DNA of 64,000 nt from Arthrobacter sp. PAMC25284 (GCF_019443425.1 NZ_CP080382.1:3348001-3412000), one strand, 5' to 3'; positions 20,722 to 30,590 are shown, numbered from the stretch's first letter. Numbers and translations are program-made. Notes: a model not told the origin generated them from the letters alone.

Positions 20722-20757
20722 TTTTCCCTCTGGGGAAAATCCTGGGTTGCTAACCCA
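20721..20757 (+). promoter_or_regulatory. Double hairpin after rpmJ
   Basis: ATTTTCCC (20721-20728) pairs with GGGAAAAT (20733-20740), and TGGGTT (20743-20748) with AACCCA (20752-20757). No T-run follows. In a 185-base spacer between rpmJ and rpsM these may be processing or attenuation elements. Confidence 0.4.
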
Positions 20758-20906
20758 CGCAAGTAAATACAAGGCAGCACAAGCTGATCTGGGACATTGA
20801 GCACTAAAGAGTCCGGACAGCTGACCCCCGGTCGGAGGCTGGGGCCGCAGAGAACATGCGGGTGTACTGCCTACGACCTCCGGTTTATTCAAGGAGCACT
20901 GCCTCT

Positions 20907-21281
20907 ATGGCTCGTCTCGCTGGCGTAGACATTCCCCGCGAAAAGCGGTTGGAAATTGCGCTTACTTACATCTACGGCGTGGGCAAGACCCGTGCACACG
21001 AAACCCTGACTGCCACCGGCATCAGCGCCGATGTCCGGGTCAAGGACCTGACAGACGCGCAGCTGGTTGAGCTTCGTGACTACATTGAAGGCAACTACAA
21101 GGTTGAGGGTGACCTTCGCCGCGAGGTAGCCGCTGATATCCGCCGCAAGGTTGAAATCGGCAGCTACGAAGGCCTGCGCCACCGCAAGGGCCTGCCCGTA
21201 CGCGGACAGCGTACGAAGACCAACGCCCGTACCCGCAAGGGCCCGAAGCGTACCGTCGCCGGCAAGAAGAAGGCCCGTTAG
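20907..21281 (+). CDS. rpsM: 30S ribosomal protein S13
   Basis: Head protein contacting P-site tRNA and large-subunit bridges. 124 aa from ATG 20907 after AAGGAG. It shows '[30 protein letters not shown]', '[36 protein letters not shown]'. An upstream in-frame GTG at 20856 would add 17 unrelated residues and is rejected. Confidence 0.98.
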   Translation: MARLAGVDIPREKRLEIALTYIYGVGKTRAHETLTATGISADVRVKDLTDAQLVELRDYIEGNYKVEGDLRREVAADIRRKVEIGSYEGLRHRKGLPVRGQRTKTNARTRKGPKRTVAGKKKAR

Positions 21282-21333
21282 GCCCTGAGGGTCTAGCTCG
21301 GTTTTCACCCGATAACTTTCTGTAGGAGAAAAA

Positions 21334-21735
21334 ATGCCCCCGAAGACTCGTGGCGCGGTTCGCAAGCCGCGTAAGAAGGACAAGAAGAATATCGCGCTGG
21401 GCCAGGCGCACATCAAGAGCACTTTTAACAACACCATCGTTTCCATCACGGATCCGAACGGTGCCGTTATTTCCTGGGCTTCCTCCGGTGAGGTTGGCTT
21501 CAAGGGCTCACGTAAGTCCACCCCGTTCGCTGCCCAGATGGCTGCCGAAGCCGCCGCAAAGCGTGCACAGGAGCACGGTATGCGCAAGGTTGACGTATTC
21601 GTCAAGGGCCCGGGTTCCGGTCGCGAAACCGCCATCCGTTCGCTGCAGGCTGCTGGCCTCGAAGTTGGATCCATCCAGGATGTAACCCCCAGCGCCCACA
21701 ACGGCTGCCGTCCGCCCAAGCGCCGCCGCGTCTAA
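21334..21735 (+). CDS. rpsK: 30S ribosomal protein S11
   Basis: Platform protein near the E site and the Shine-Dalgarno cleft. 133 aa. Motifs are '[47 protein letters not shown]', '[44 protein letters not shown]'. Spaced 52 bases after rpsM. rpsD, which often follows, is not present. Confidence 0.98.
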   Translation: MPPKTRGAVRKPRKKDKKNIALGQAHIKSTFNNTIVSITDPNGAVISWASSGEVGFKGSRKSTPFAAQMAAEAAAKRAQEHGMRKVDVFVKGPGSGRETAIRSLQAAGLEVGSIQDVTPSAHNGCRPPKRRRV

Positions 21736-21757
21736 GGCTTCCCAGCGCACTGGAGCT

Positions 21758-21843
21758 TGCCCGGGCCTTCCATGGTCCGGGCAGGCCCGGCCGCGTTAAG
21801 TCTTCAGACCGATTTTTCCACCACCTGTGTTGCGTCATATAGC
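21758..21843 (+). promoter_or_regulatory. Hairpin and candidate promoter before rpoA
   Basis: TGCCCGGGCC (21758-21767) pairs with GGTCCGGGCA (21774-21783) with one wobble. Downstream, TTTCCA (21815-21820) and TATAGC (21838-21843) are 17 bases apart. The pair suggests partial uncoupling of rpoA from rpsK. It is judged by eye. Confidence 0.35.
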
Positions 21844-21868
21844 GGATGCTCGCCGAAAGGAAACCTAA

Positions 21869-22879
21869 GTGCTCATTGCACAGCGCCCCACCCTCTCCGA
21901 AGAGGTCGTCTCCGAAAACCGCTCACGGTTCATCATTGAACCGCTGGAGCCGGGCTTCGGTTACACCCTCGGAAACTCCCTCCGCCGTACCCTGCTCTCC
22001 TCCATCCCCGGTGCCTCTGTCACGAGCATCCGGATCGATGGCGTGCTGCATGAGTTCACCACGGTTCCGGGTGTCAAGGAAGATGTCACTGAGATCATCC
22101 TGAACATCAAGAACCTCTCGGTTTCCTCTGAGCACGACGAGCCGGTTGTTGCCTACCTGCGCAAGCAGGGACCGGGAGTCGTCACCGCCGCGGATATCGC
22201 TCCGCCGGCCGGCGTCGAATTCCACAACCCGGATCTGCACATTGCCACGCTGAACTCGAAGGGCAAGTTCGAACTCGAACTGACCATCGAGCGCGGCCGC
22301 GGCTACGTTTCGGCAGCTCAGAACAAGTCCGGCGATTCCGAGATTGGCCGCATCCCGGTCGACTCGATTTACTCGCCGGTGCTGAAGGTTACTTTCCGCG
22401 TGGAAGCTACCCGTGTTGAGCAGCGCACCGACTTCGACAAGCTCATCGTCGACGTCGAGACCAAGCAGGCCATCGCCCCGCGCGATGCAGTTGCTTCGGC
22501 AGGTACCACCCTGGTGGAACTGTTCGGTCTGGCCCGCGAGCTGAACACCGCAGCTGAAGGTATCGAGATTGGCCCGTCGCCGACGGACGCTGCCCTGGCA
22601 GCAGACATGGCCCTGCCGATCGAGGATCTGGACCTCACCGTCCGTTCCTACAACTGCCTCAAGCGTGAGGGCATCCACACCGTGGGTGAACTCGTGGCCC
22701 GCTCCGAGGCCGACCTCATGGACATCCGTAACTTCGGTGCGAAGTCCATCGATGAGGTCAAGGCAAAGCTGGTTGAACTGGGCCTGTCCCTCAAGGACTC
22801 GCCTCCCGGTTTTGACCTCGCAGCACGCGCCGCAGCAATTGAAGAGGACGACGCCGCGTTCAGCGACGACGAACTCTAA
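21869..22879 (+). CDS. rpoA: RNA polymerase alpha subunit
   Basis: Assembles the RNA polymerase core and contacts UP elements and activators. 336 aa from GTG 21869 after GAAAGGAAA. The N-terminal domain (about 1-230) has '[29 protein letters not shown]' and 'RGRGYVSA'. The C-terminal domain (about 255-320) has '[47 protein letters not shown]'. It ends with an acidic tail. Normal position before rplQ. Confidence 0.98.
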   Translation: MLIAQRPTLSEEVVSENRSRFIIEPLEPGFGYTLGNSLRRTLLSSIPGASVTSIRIDGVLHEFTTVPGVKEDVTEIILNIKNLSVSSEHDEPVVAYLRKQGPGVVTAADIAPPAGVEFHNPDLHIATLNSKGKFELELTIERGRGYVSAAQNKSGDSEIGRIPVDSIYSPVLKVTFRVEATRVEQRTDFDKLIVDVETKQAIAPRDAVASAGTTLVELFGLARELNTAAEGIEIGPSPTDAALAADMALPIEDLDLTVRSYNCLKREGIHTVGELVARSEADLMDIRNFGAKSIDEVKAKLVELGLSLKDSPPGFDLAARAAAIEEDDAAFSDDEL

Positions 22880-22956
22880 CAAACAGATCTTGGCTGGCGG
22901 ACTGGATGCACCATGGTGTGCGCAGTCCACCGGCTTCCATATGAGGAGAAACTATA

Positions 22957-23511
22957 ATGCCTACCCCCGCTAAGGGTCCGCGCCTCGGCGGCGGAGCGGC
23001 TCACGAGCGTCTTATGCTCGCGAACCTGTCCGCAGCACTGTTCGAGCACAAGCGGATCACCACCACGGTGACCAAGGCCAAGCGACTGAAGCCTTACGCT
23101 GAGCGCCTGGTGACCTTCGCCAAGCGTGGCGATCTGTCTTCCCGCCGCCGCGTGCTCGGCCTGATCAGCAACAAGGGCATCGTCCACGAGCTGTTCACCG
23201 ACATCGCCCAGGCAGTGGAGAACCGCGACGGCGGATACACCCGCATCACCAAGATCGGCAACCGCAAGGGCGACAACGCTCCCATGGCTGTCATCGAACT
23301 GGTCCTCGAGCCGGTTTCGCCGAAGCAGGCTGTGGTTGCTGAAGCAACTAACGCTGCCAAGAAGGACGCTGAGAAGGCTGCCGCTCCGGCCGCCGAGGAA
23401 GAGGTCGTAGAGACCGAAACCGCCGAAGCTGCTGAGACCGAAGCTGCTCCGGCCGCTGAAACCGAAGCTGCCGCAACCGAAGAGGCTCCGGCCGCTGAGG
23501 AAACGAAGTAA
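22957..23511 (+). CDS. rplQ: 50S ribosomal protein L17 with acidic Ala/Glu tail
   Basis: Large-subunit protein near the tunnel exit. 184 aa against about 120-130 in most bacteria. The core (1-125) shows '[54 protein letters not shown]' and '[27 protein letters not shown]'. The last 55 residues are a low-complexity run of Ala, Glu, Thr and Pro. ATG 22957 follows ATGAGGAGA. Last gene of the rpoA group. Confidence 0.97.
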   Translation: MPTPAKGPRLGGGAAHERLMLANLSAALFEHKRITTTVTKAKRLKPYAERLVTFAKRGDLSSRRRVLGLISNKGIVHELFTDIAQAVENRDGGYTRITKIGNRKGDNAPMAVIELVLEPVSPKQAVVAEATNAAKKDAEKAAAPAAEEEVVETETAEAAETEAAPAAETEAAATEEAPAAEETK

Positions 23512-23530
23512 TTCACTGAATTCTTCGCAG

Positions 23531-23544
23531 TAGACTTAAGTCTA
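23531..23544 (+). promoter_or_regulatory. Palindrome / -10 box at the truA start
   Basis: TAGACTTAAGTCTA is a perfect 14-base palindrome ending at the A of the truA ATG. Its left half is a good -10 box (TAGACT), placed so that transcription would begin at or next to the ATG. It could also be an operator. No convincing -35 was found. Confidence 0.4.
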
Positions 23545-24435
23545 TGAACGAGCTCAAACCCGCTGCCCCCGTCCTGGGGGGCGGCGGGTTTTTGCGTATC
23601 CGGCTGGATTTGGCGTACGACGGCGGCCCGTTCGCCGGGTGGGCGGTCCAGCCGGGCCTGCGCACCGTTCAGGGCATCCTGGAAGAGGCGATTGCCCTGC
23701 TGGTCCGGCGGCCGGTTCGGGTCACCGTGGCCGGCCGGACTGACGCTGGTGTCCACGCGCGCGGCCAGGTGGTCCACGCAGACCTTACAGAAGCTGAATG
23801 GCTGGCGCTGCCGCGAGGTCATGAACTCGACCCCGCAGTCGCGCTGCTCCGCCGTCTGCGCGGGGCGCTGAGCCGTGGCCTGGGCGATCTCACCGGGGCC
23901 GTTGAAGTCCACCGGGTGTCGGTGGCGCCGGAGGGCTTCGATGCCCGTTTCTCGGCCCTGTGGCGCCGGTACAGTTACCGCATTGCGGACGGCCCCGCGC
24001 TCTGGGACCCGCTGGGCCGCACCTCGACTCTTTGGCACAAGGAGCGGCTCGACGTCGGACTCCTGAATGAAGGCGCCTCGGCCCTGTTGGGACTCCAGGA
24101 CTTCCGGTCCTACTGCAAGCCCCGGGAAGGCGCCACGACCATTCGGGAACTTCAGCGCTTCGAGTTCAGCCGCGGGTCCGACGGAGTTATCGTAGCCAGT
24201 GTGCAGGCCGACGCGTTTTGCCACAACATGGTGCGTTCCCTTGTGGGATCGGCACTTTTCGTCGGCGAAGGTATCGAGGCTCCCGGCTGGCTGCTGGAGC
24301 GGCTGCTGGCCCGCCAGCGGGACGCCAAGTCGGTCCTGGCAGCCCCACACCCGCTCGTGCTCGAGGAAGTGGCCTACCCCTCAGCGAGCCAGTTGCTCTC
24401 GAGGGCAGAATTGACCCGGGCCCCGGCGGGGCTAG
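23544..24435 (+). CDS. truA: tRNA pseudouridine synthase A (3' frameshift as given)
   Basis: Converts U38-40 of tRNA anticodon arms to pseudouridine. The catalytic Asp is D67 in 'VAGRTDAGVHARGQV'. Other family parts are 'LDLAYDGGPFAGWAVQPGLRTVQG', 'RYSYRI' and 'FCHNMVRSLVGSALFVGEG'. As written the frame runs on to 24710, adding about 90 residues coded antisense to the next gene. Removing one C from CCCC at 24421-24424 gives '...AELTRARRG' and a stop at 24433-24435, 296 aa. ATG 23544 coincides with the expected +1 of TAGACT at 23531-23536, so the mRNA may be leaderless. A TTG at 23592 is the alternative start because a terminator hairpin spans the first codons. Confidence 0.85.
23557..23593 (+). 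terminator. Intrinsic terminator inside the truA 5' coding region
   Basis: A 14-bp stem (23557-23570 with 23577-23590, one wobble) has a six-base loop and TTTTT at 23589-23593. This is a textbook terminator. It must end rplQ operon transcripts but lies in codons 5-17 of truA as read from ATG 23544. Confidence 0.85.
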
Positions 24436-25706
24436 GTGGTCTGCGGCACGAACGCCGGGAGTTTCACGGTGAACGTGCTTCCGCGGCCGGGGACGGACCG
24501 GCAGGAAATGGATCCGCCGTGGCGTTCGACGATGGTTTTGGTGATCGCCAGGCCCAGACCTGCTCCTGGGATGGTGGTCTCCCGGACGGTCGGACTCCGG
24601 TAGAAACGGGTGAAGACCCGGGTGGCATCGGCATAGCTCATGCCCATGCCGGTGTCCTTGACGTGTATCCGCACCCAGCCGTTGGCGATGCTGGCGGAGA
24701 CCGTGACTGACCCGCCGTCGGGCGAGTACTTGATCGCGTTGGAAACGAGGTTGTCGAGGGCCTGGCTGAAACGAAGCGGGTCCACCTGCGCCCACAGTGG
24801 GGCGGCCAGATCGGTGGACAGCGTGACTTGTCCCTTCAGCGCATGGGCCTGCGCGGAGCTCAGACTCGTCGCCACGATGGCGGCGAGGTCTGTGCGGCGG
24901 GGGAGCACGTGGAGGGCCGAGTTTGATGACAGCAGCAGGTCCGCGACCAGGGCGAGCAGGCGCTCGGCATTGCGTTCGGCGACTTCGAGGCGGCGGACGG
25001 TTCTCGCGGGCAGGTCCTCGGCCTCAGCAAGGACCAGATCCAGGTTGCCGATGATAGAGGTCAAGGGCGTGCGGAGCTCATGCGCGACGGTGGGCAACAG
25101 ATCCTCTGTAGTCTCCGCAGCATCTTCGTGCCCGGCCGGCCGGATGCCGTCACGGTCCTGGGCGAGATCCGCGGACGTGATCCGCACGCACCGAATGACG
25201 AAGGCGACGGCCAGCATCATAAGCGGGACAAGGACAGCCTCGGCCACGCGGTCGGGAACCGTTCCCGCGCCTCCTTCGAGAATCCACGGCAGGCGCGGCA
25301 GGAACGCTCCGAGGAAGCTGATCGACAGGCTGGCAGCTGTGTTGAGCCGCGATGCTGCTATCCAGATGACGGGCAGGACCAGGAGCAGGGCGGAGTCCTG
25401 CAAACCCCCGCTGTGATCCGCGGTCAGCCCGATCGCAATAAGGTCAAGAACCGGCAGGACGAGAGGCGCGGACGGCGCGAGGCGATGCCAGGGGACAAGG
25501 AACGAGGCCAGGAGCAGGGTGGCCTGCAGTCCCAGCGACCACTGACCGCGGCCGCTCTCCAGCAGGCCGGACCAGCCGTCGGGAGAGACAACGGCGTACG
25601 CCGCGACCATCAGGGTCACTGGCAGTTGGCAGAGGAAAATGAGCGCACGGAGGTCCAGCGCCGTGAGGTAGAAGTCCGAGACCCGGACCACCCGCTGTTT
25701 ATTCAC
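24432..25706 (-). CDS. Membrane sensor histidine kinase
   Basis: Two-component sensor. 424 aa from GTG 25706, which follows GGGGAGAG; a longer reading to 25775 lacks a ribosome site. The N-terminal third has about six hydrophobic segments ('ALIFLCQLPVTLMVAAYAVV', 'LGLQATLLLASFLVP', 'LLLVLPVIWIAASRL', 'AVLVPLMMLAVAFVIRCV'). Then come the DHp box 'VAHELRTPLTSIIGNL' with phospho-acceptor near H209, N-box 'DNLVSNAIKYSPDGG', G1 'DTGMGM' and G2 'GAGLGLAITKTIVERHGG'. No periplasmic sensor domain is evident, so it may sense within the membrane. It is convergent with truA (stops overlap at CTAG) and divergent from a response regulator, its likely partner. Confidence 0.9.
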   Translation of the reverse strand: MNKQRVVRVSDFYLTALDLRALIFLCQLPVTLMVAAYAVVSPDGWSGLLESGRGQWSLGLQATLLLASFLVPWHRLAPSAPLVLPVLDLIAIGLTADHSGGLQDSALLLVLPVIWIAASRLNTAASLSISFLGAFLPRLPWILEGGAGTVPDRVAEAVLVPLMMLAVAFVIRCVRITSADLAQDRDGIRPAGHEDAAETTEDLLPTVAHELRTPLTSIIGNLDLVLAEAEDLPARTVRRLEVAERNAERLLALVADLLLSSNSALHVLPRRTDLAAIVATSLSSAQAHALKGQVTLSTDLAAPLWAQVDPLRFSQALDNLVSNAIKYSPDGGSVTVSASIANGWVRIHVKDTGMGMSYADATRVFTRFYRSPTVRETTIPGAGLGLAITKTIVERHGGSISCRSVPGRGSTFTVKLPAFVPQTT

Positions 25707-25913
25707 CGACGACTCTCCCCTTTCGCGTTGCTCTAGTCTTACATTTGATCGGATGTGCGAATGACACGGCGGCAAGGATTCCGGTTCGTGTTACTGAGCC
25801 GTACACAGTTCTGCCACCGGCAAAGGTATCCTGACAGTGCCGGTAACGCGCCGGTCCATCCAGCGCCGCCACAAGTGCGCTGGCAGGGTGCTTGCCAGAT
25901 ATGAGGGGGGACT

Positions 25914-26675
25914 ATGACTGAGCTGGGAATAGCCGTCGTAGTTGAAGACGATGAAGATGTCCGTCACCTTATTGAAGACGTGTTGAGCCAGGCCGGATTC
26001 GAGGTCCATTGCGCCGCGGGCGGACGCGAAGGGGTCGAGGCTGTCCGCAGCCGGGCGGCAAGCCTGGTGACCCTCGACGTGGGTCTTCCGGACATTGATG
26101 GATTTGAAGTCCTTCGCCGGATCCGGCAGTTCAGCGACTCCTACGTGGTGATGCTGACGGCACAGGCGGACGAGCTGGATACGCTGACCGCGCTGCATAC
26201 GGGGGCCGACGACTTCCTGACCAAACCGTTCCGGCCCCGGGAGCTCCGCGCCCGCGTGGCCGCGATGATGCGGCGGCCCAGGCAGTCGATCCCACACGGA
26301 GGAACGCCCGGCCCGGATTCCGACGGCCCGGCAGCGGCCGCTGACCCTGTACTGCGCCACAATGGCCTGGCGTTGAACCCGCAGACCCGTGCCTTGACCG
26401 TTGACGGCGAGCCCATCAGCCTGACCCGCAGCGAGTTTGATCTTCTGCACGACCTGCTCAAAGGGGCCGGCGTCGTCCGGTCCAAGTCCGATCTCGTTCG
26501 GGTGGTGCGCGCCGAATACTACCGTGACGACGCCTACATCAGCGAATCCGACGAGCGGGCGGTGGAAGTACACGTCGGGAATCTGCGGCGGAAGCTGCAG
26601 GAGGACCCGGTGCAGCCGCGCTGGCTCCAGACCGTGCGCGGCGTGGGCTATCGGCTGGCGCCTGAGCTCACATAG
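25914..26675 (+). CDS. OmpR/PhoB-family response regulator
   Basis: 253 aa. Receiver domain (about 1-120) has the acidic pair 'VEDDEDV', the phospho-acceptor Asp in 'LVTLDVGLPDIDGFEVL' and the conserved Lys in 'FLTKPFRPREL'. The winged-helix DNA-binding domain (about 150-250) has 'LTRSEFDLLHDLLKGAG', 'SESDERAVEVHVGNLRRKLQEDP' and 'RWLQTVRGVGYRL'. ATG 25914 follows GAGGGGGG. It is divergent from the kinase, with a 207-base shared control region. The neighbouring Tad pilus locus is a possible target, but only location supports that. Confidence 0.93.
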   Translation: MTELGIAVVVEDDEDVRHLIEDVLSQAGFEVHCAAGGREGVEAVRSRAASLVTLDVGLPDIDGFEVLRRIRQFSDSYVVMLTAQADELDTLTALHTGADDFLTKPFRPRELRARVAAMMRRPRQSIPHGGTPGPDSDGPAAAADPVLRHNGLALNPQTRALTVDGEPISLTRSEFDLLHDLLKGAGVVRSKSDLVRVVRAEYYRDDAYISESDERAVEVHVGNLRRKLQEDPVQPRWLQTVRGVGYRLAPELT

Positions 26676-26703
26676 CTCCCGTAGCCGTAGCCGTATTCGC
26701 CCT

Positions 26704-26738
26704 GGCCCGGCGCCGATCATCCCGGCGCCGGTCGGGCC
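26704..26738. terminator. Candidate bidirectional terminator
   Basis: GGCCCGGCGCCG (26704-26715) can pair with CGGCGC and CGGGCC within 26723-26738 with a four-base bulge. It lies between the convergent response regulator and TadE-like gene. There is no long T-run, so this is a structural guess. Confidence 0.4.
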
Positions 26739-26751
26739 GCCTGCCCCGGAG

Positions 26752-27207
26752 CTACTTTGTGCAGAGTCCACCGGTCCAGGACTTCAGGCCGGCTGTAACC
26801 AACGCGGTGCCTTCCATCCGCATCAGGGCCTTGGTTTGGAAATGTCCGTTCAGGGTCCAGTTAAAGAATCCTGTCAGGGAGGTCCGCGGGTAGCGCAGGC
26901 ACACCACCATGACTCCAGGGGCTCCCGCGGTGACATCGACGGCGAACCTGACCTCGAGCTTGCTGCTGTCCAGGACACCCTTGGCGGTGTTGGCGGATGC
27001 CACCACGTCGCCCAGGACGATCCCCTGGCGTGCTGCCTCCCGGGCTGCGCCCTGCAGGCTGACGTACTGCCCGAAAGCCATTCCGAAGTCGATCACTCCT
27101 AGGAGCAACGACAGCAGGAGCGGGACGATGAGGGCGAATTCCACTGCTGCCGCGCCCCGCTGCCGATCAGACCGTTGCCGTGGGCTTCCTGGCGGGTACC
27201 TAAACAT
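26752..27207 (-). CDS. TadE-like pseudopilin
   Basis: Minor pseudopilin or pilus-assembly protein of the Tad/Flp system. 151 aa. The N-terminal motif 'RQRGAAAVEFALIVPLLLSLLLGVIDFG' is the TadE signature: basic leader, Gly at the cleavage point, Glu at +5, then a hydrophobic helix. The rest ('YVSLQGAAREAARQGIVLGD', two Cys near 113 and the C-terminus) would be extracellular. Last gene of the minus-strand Tad cluster, 87 bases after tadC. A second TadE/TadG was not found in the window. Confidence 0.85.
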   Translation of the reverse strand: MFRYPPGSPRQRSDRQRGAAAVEFALIVPLLLSLLLGVIDFGMAFGQYVSLQGAAREAARQGIVLGDVVASANTAKGVLDSSKLEVRFAVDVTAGAPGVMVVCLRYPRTSLTGFFNWTLNGHFQTKALMRMEGTALVTAGLKSWTGGLCTK

Positions 27208-27294
27208 CGGATGCTCCTTTAGTGCGGTCGGTTGCTGCGCGCCGGCTCCGGCCGGGACTTCGGATGAATTGCGGGCCGGGTTCCGTGCACACCG

Positions 27295-28173
27295 TCAGCC
27301 TGAGAACGTATGGAGGATGTTGATGGCCGCGGGGCCCAGGATGACGATGAACAGCGGCGGGAAGATGAAGAGGAGCAATGGAAACACCACTGCCACCGGC
27401 AGCTTCATCGCTTTTTCTTCCGCCCGAAGCCGGCGTTTGATGCGCATCTGGTCGGCCTGGGGTTTCAGGACCCTCGCTATCGACAGTCCCTGGACATCGG
27501 CTTGGATGATGGCGCCGACGAAGCTTCGCAGATCCGGCACTTTGGAACGGGCCGCCATGGCCTTATACGCCTCGCGCCGGGTCCGGCCGGCCTGGATGTC
27601 CTGCAACGTACGGACCATTTCTTCCGCCAGTGGGCCCTTGCCCTTGGATCCAACGCGGGCCATGGCCACCTCGAAGCCAAGCCCGGCTTCGACCGAGATC
27701 AGCAGCTGGTCCATAACGTTGGGGAGGTCCAGTGCGATTCGGGCCTGGCGTTTGGTACCGGTGTTGTAGATCAGCAGGTCAGGCAGGAAATAGCAGGCCG
27801 CCGTGATGCACAGGGCCAGAAGGGTTCCCTGCGGGGACGCTGCACCGCCAAGGATTAGCCCGATGATGGCGCCGCCCAGTGCCGCCAGCGGTTTGATCGT
27901 CAGGAGGCGTTCCAGCGGCATAGAGGCGGGCCGTCCGGCATTTCCCAGGAGCCGGTCAAGATGCGCAACGTAGGCCCGCGGGGTCAACTGACGGGTCAGT
28001 TGGACCAGGCGGCTCTTGCGGCCGGAGGCAACTTCCGGAGGGCGGTAGGCGACGGCGACGAGTCTGGACTGGATCGCACGTTCGGTGGTCCGGTCGATGG
28101 CGATGACGGACCAGGCGAAGTAGGACATCGGAAGGATGACGGCGGCAATTAACAGCCACACTGTTGCGGACAT
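27295..28173 (-). CDS. tadC: Tad pilus inner-membrane protein TadC (T2SS-F family)
   Basis: Platform protein of the Tad secretion machine. 292 aa. Predicted membrane segments are 'VWLLIAAVILPMSYFAWSVIAI' at the N-terminus, a central pair ('LAALGGAIIGLILGG', 'LLALCITAACYFLPDLL') and 'LPVAVVFPLLLFIFPPLFIVIL' at the end. The cytoplasmic T2SSF domain includes 'DLPNVMDQLLISVEAGLGFEVAMARV' and 'ADQMRIKRRLRAEEKAMKLPV'. Twelve bases separate it from tadB. Confidence 0.88.
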   Translation of the reverse strand: MSATVWLLIAAVILPMSYFAWSVIAIDRTTERAIQSRLVAVAYRPPEVASGRKSRLVQLTRQLTPRAYVAHLDRLLGNAGRPASMPLERLLTIKPLAALGGAIIGLILGGAASPQGTLLALCITAACYFLPDLLIYNTGTKRQARIALDLPNVMDQLLISVEAGLGFEVAMARVGSKGKGPLAEEMVRTLQDIQAGRTRREAYKAMAARSKVPDLRSFVGAIIQADVQGLSIARVLKPQADQMRIKRRLRAEEKAMKLPVAVVFPLLLFIFPPLFIVILGPAAINILHTFSG

Positions 28174-28185
28174 GGACTCAACTCC

Positions 28186-29151
28186 CTAGAACTCGATCTT
28201 CACCATTTTGCTGATCCAGAATGAGCCGATGGCCATCATGACCACGCCGGCTCCGATGAGGATCCAGCCGAGTCCGGGCTGCAGCAGGACCGCCATGTAT
28301 CCCGGATTCGAGAGGTTAATAAATGCAGCGACGAAAAACGGCAATGCGATCAGGATGTAGGCGGAGAATTTGCCCTCAGCCGCCAACGCCCGGACCTGAC
28401 CCTTAATCTGCGCACGTTCCCGGACGGTTTCGGCGACGTGGTCCAGGACCCCTGCCAGATCGCCGCCGACTTCGCGGTTAATTTCGATGGCCTGGCTGAG
28501 CCATTCGAAGTCCTCGCACTGCAGTCGACGGCCAACTTCGGCCATCGATTCGGAAGTGTCCCGTCCGACCCGGTCCTCGTTGACGATTCGTGCGAGTTCT
28601 TCCGACATGGGCGGAGGCATCTCCACGCTGGCGCTGTGCATGCTCTGGGTGATGCTGTGTCCGGCCCGGAGGCTTCCGGAGAGGGACATCAGCATGTCGC
28701 TGAGCTGTTCCTCAAAGGCGGCACGGCGGCGTCCGGTCTTAATCTTGATGAACGCCAACGCGCCCACCGGGGACAGCACGGCGAACAGCAACGCCACCGC
28801 GAGTCCCTGGACCACGAGTCCCGCCAGCCCCAGGAAGAAACTGGCCGCCAGCACCAGGAGGACGAAATCGGCGGGCGGGGTCTTAATGCCCGCCCCGCTG
28901 AGCGCGTCGCGGCCGAACGGACCGGTGGTCCGGTGGCTCACATGGCGCTCCACCGCGGCAACCGTGGCGCCGCTCAGCCGGGAGATGACCGAAGTTCTCG
29001 CTTTACCCGGGAACAGCCTCCTCCGGCTGAGGGGAATGTCCGCGTAGCGGGGCCGCAGGACGACGAAAAGGGCGACCATTACTGCCACCACGATGAGGGC
29101 GACCCCGGCGACCCCGGCGAGCATGGCTGGATCGGCGACCATGCTGCTCAC
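28186..29151 (-). CDS. tadB: Tad pilus inner-membrane protein TadB (T2SS-F family)
   Basis: Partner of TadC in the pilus platform. 321 aa. N-terminal membrane helix 'LAGVAGVALIVVAVMVALFVVLRP', central pair 'FVLLVLAASFFLGLAGLVVQGLAVALLFAVLSPVGALAFI', T2SSF domain with 'EEQLSDMLMSLSGSLRAGHSITQSM' and 'EIGG'-like 'NREVGGDLAGVLDHVAETVRER', then C-terminal helices. It overlaps cpaF by four bases. Confidence 0.88.
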   Translation of the reverse strand: MSSMVADPAMLAGVAGVALIVVAVMVALFVVLRPRYADIPLSRRRLFPGKARTSVISRLSGATVAAVERHVSHRTTGPFGRDALSGAGIKTPPADFVLLVLAASFFLGLAGLVVQGLAVALLFAVLSPVGALAFIKIKTGRRRAAFEEQLSDMLMSLSGSLRAGHSITQSMHSASVEMPPPMSEELARIVNEDRVGRDTSESMAEVGRRLQCEDFEWLSQAIEINREVGGDLAGVLDHVAETVRERAQIKGQVRALAAEGKFSAYILIALPFFVAAFINLSNPGYMAVLLQPGLGWILIGAGVVMMAIGSFWISKMVKIEF

Positions 29152-30590
29152 CGGCCCATCGTGTAGGGCGCAGTGGCAAAGATCTCCGGCGGCAGGACGA
29201 TCCCCATATCGGCAAACTTCTCCACGAACCGCGGGCGGACACCCGTGGCGATGGGTTTGCCGATATAGCGGCCCTGACGATCGACGCCGGCGGCGTAGTC
29301 GAAGACAAATGCGTCCTGGAGCGTTACGACGTCCCCTTCCATCCCGAGGACTTCCGTGATGTGGGTGACCCGGCGGGTACCGTCCTTCAACCGGCTCAGC
29401 TGCACGATCAAGTGGACGGCGCTGGCGATTTGTTCCCGGATGGCCCGTAGCGGCAGATCCATCCCGGCCATCAGCACCAGCGTCTCCAGGCGGGCGATGG
29501 CGTCCCGTGGCGAGTTCGAGTGCACCGTCGAGATGGAACCGTCGTGGCCGGTGTTCATGGCCTGGAGCATGTCCAGCGCTTCGCCGCCGCGGACTTCACC
29601 GATGACGATCCGGTCCGGCCTCATTCGAAGCGAGTTCCGGACGAGCTCACGGATGCCCACTGCGCCGCGGCCTTCGACGTTGGCCGGCCGGCTTTCGAGG
29701 CGCACCACATGCTCCTGCTGCAGTTGGAGTTCCACCGCGTCCTCGATGGTGACGATGCGTTCGTCGGCGGGGATAAAGGAGGAAAGAACATTCAGCAGGG
29801 TCGTCTTTCCGGTACCGGTACCTCCGGAGACAATGACGTTCAGCCGGGCCTGAACACACGCGTCCAGGACCTGGGCCATGGCGGGGGAGATGGAATCAAA
29901 ACCGATCAGGTCATCCACTGTCAGGGGCACGGCCGAGAATTTGCGGATGGTCAGTGAGGGGCCGTCGACAGCCAGCGGCGGGATGATGGCGTTGACGCGG
30001 GAACCGTCCTGGAGCCGGGCGTCAACCAGCGGGGAGGACTCGTCGATCCGCCGCCCGATGCGTGAAACGATGCGTTCGATGACCCTGCGCAGGTGGGCGT
30101 CGGAACTGAACGTGGTGCCGGTCAGATGCAGCCGGCCGGACCGTTCGACGTAGATCCGGTCAGCGCCGTTGACCATGATTTCCGTGACCAGCGGATCGTC
30201 CAGAAGCCGCTGGAGGGGTCCCAGTCCCAGAACCTCGTCGACGATCTCACGGACCAGGCGACGCCGTTCCTCAGGCGTCAACGGGACCTGCTCTTCGTCG
30301 ATGAAGGAAGCGAGTGCCTCCCGGACCATTCGCCGGACGTCGCCCTCGTCGAGGCTGTTGTCCGTGATACGGCCGCCCAGACGGGCTGCCAGTTCGGCGG
30401 CCGCGCGTTTCTTGATGCCGGCGAGGGCATCGGGGGACGCGATTTGCGGGGCCTTAACTGTCCGGTCCTCAGGGCGTGCTCCGGCCGCTTCCAGCGTGCC
30501 GGCGGACGGCGCGGGGGCTGCGGATCCATCGGGCAGTGTCTGGCCCTCAGCGGAAAGTCGGACGGCTTCGAGTCGGTCGATGAGACTCAT
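29148..30590 (-). CDS. cpaF: Tad pilus ATPase CpaF/TadA
   Basis: Hexameric secretion ATPase that powers pilus extension and possibly retraction. 480 aa. Walker A 'GGTGTGKTT' at 256-264; Asp box '[21 protein letters not shown]' next; Walker B region '[34 protein letters not shown]' around 325-360 with the His box. The N-terminal domain has '[22 protein letters not shown]'. The first 60 residues are a variable Ala/Pro-rich linker. It overlaps cpaE by four bases. Confidence 0.95.
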   Translation of the reverse strand: MSLIDRLEAVRLSAEGQTLPDGSAAPAPSAGTLEAAGARPEDRTVKAPQIASPDALAGIKKRAAAELAARLGGRITDNSLDEGDVRRMVREALASFIDEEQVPLTPEERRRLVREIVDEVLGLGPLQRLLDDPLVTEIMVNGADRIYVERSGRLHLTGTTFSSDAHLRRVIERIVSRIGRRIDESSPLVDARLQDGSRVNAIIPPLAVDGPSLTIRKFSAVPLTVDDLIGFDSISPAMAQVLDACVQARLNVIVSGGTGTGKTTLLNVLSSFIPADERIVTIEDAVELQLQQEHVVRLESRPANVEGRGAVGIRELVRNSLRMRPDRIVIGEVRGGEALDMLQAMNTGHDGSISTVHSNSPRDAIARLETLVLMAGMDLPLRAIREQIASAVHLIVQLSRLKDGTRRVTHITEVLGMEGDVVTLQDAFVFDYAAGVDRQGRYIGKPIATGVRPRFVEKFADMGIVLPPEIFATAPYTMGR

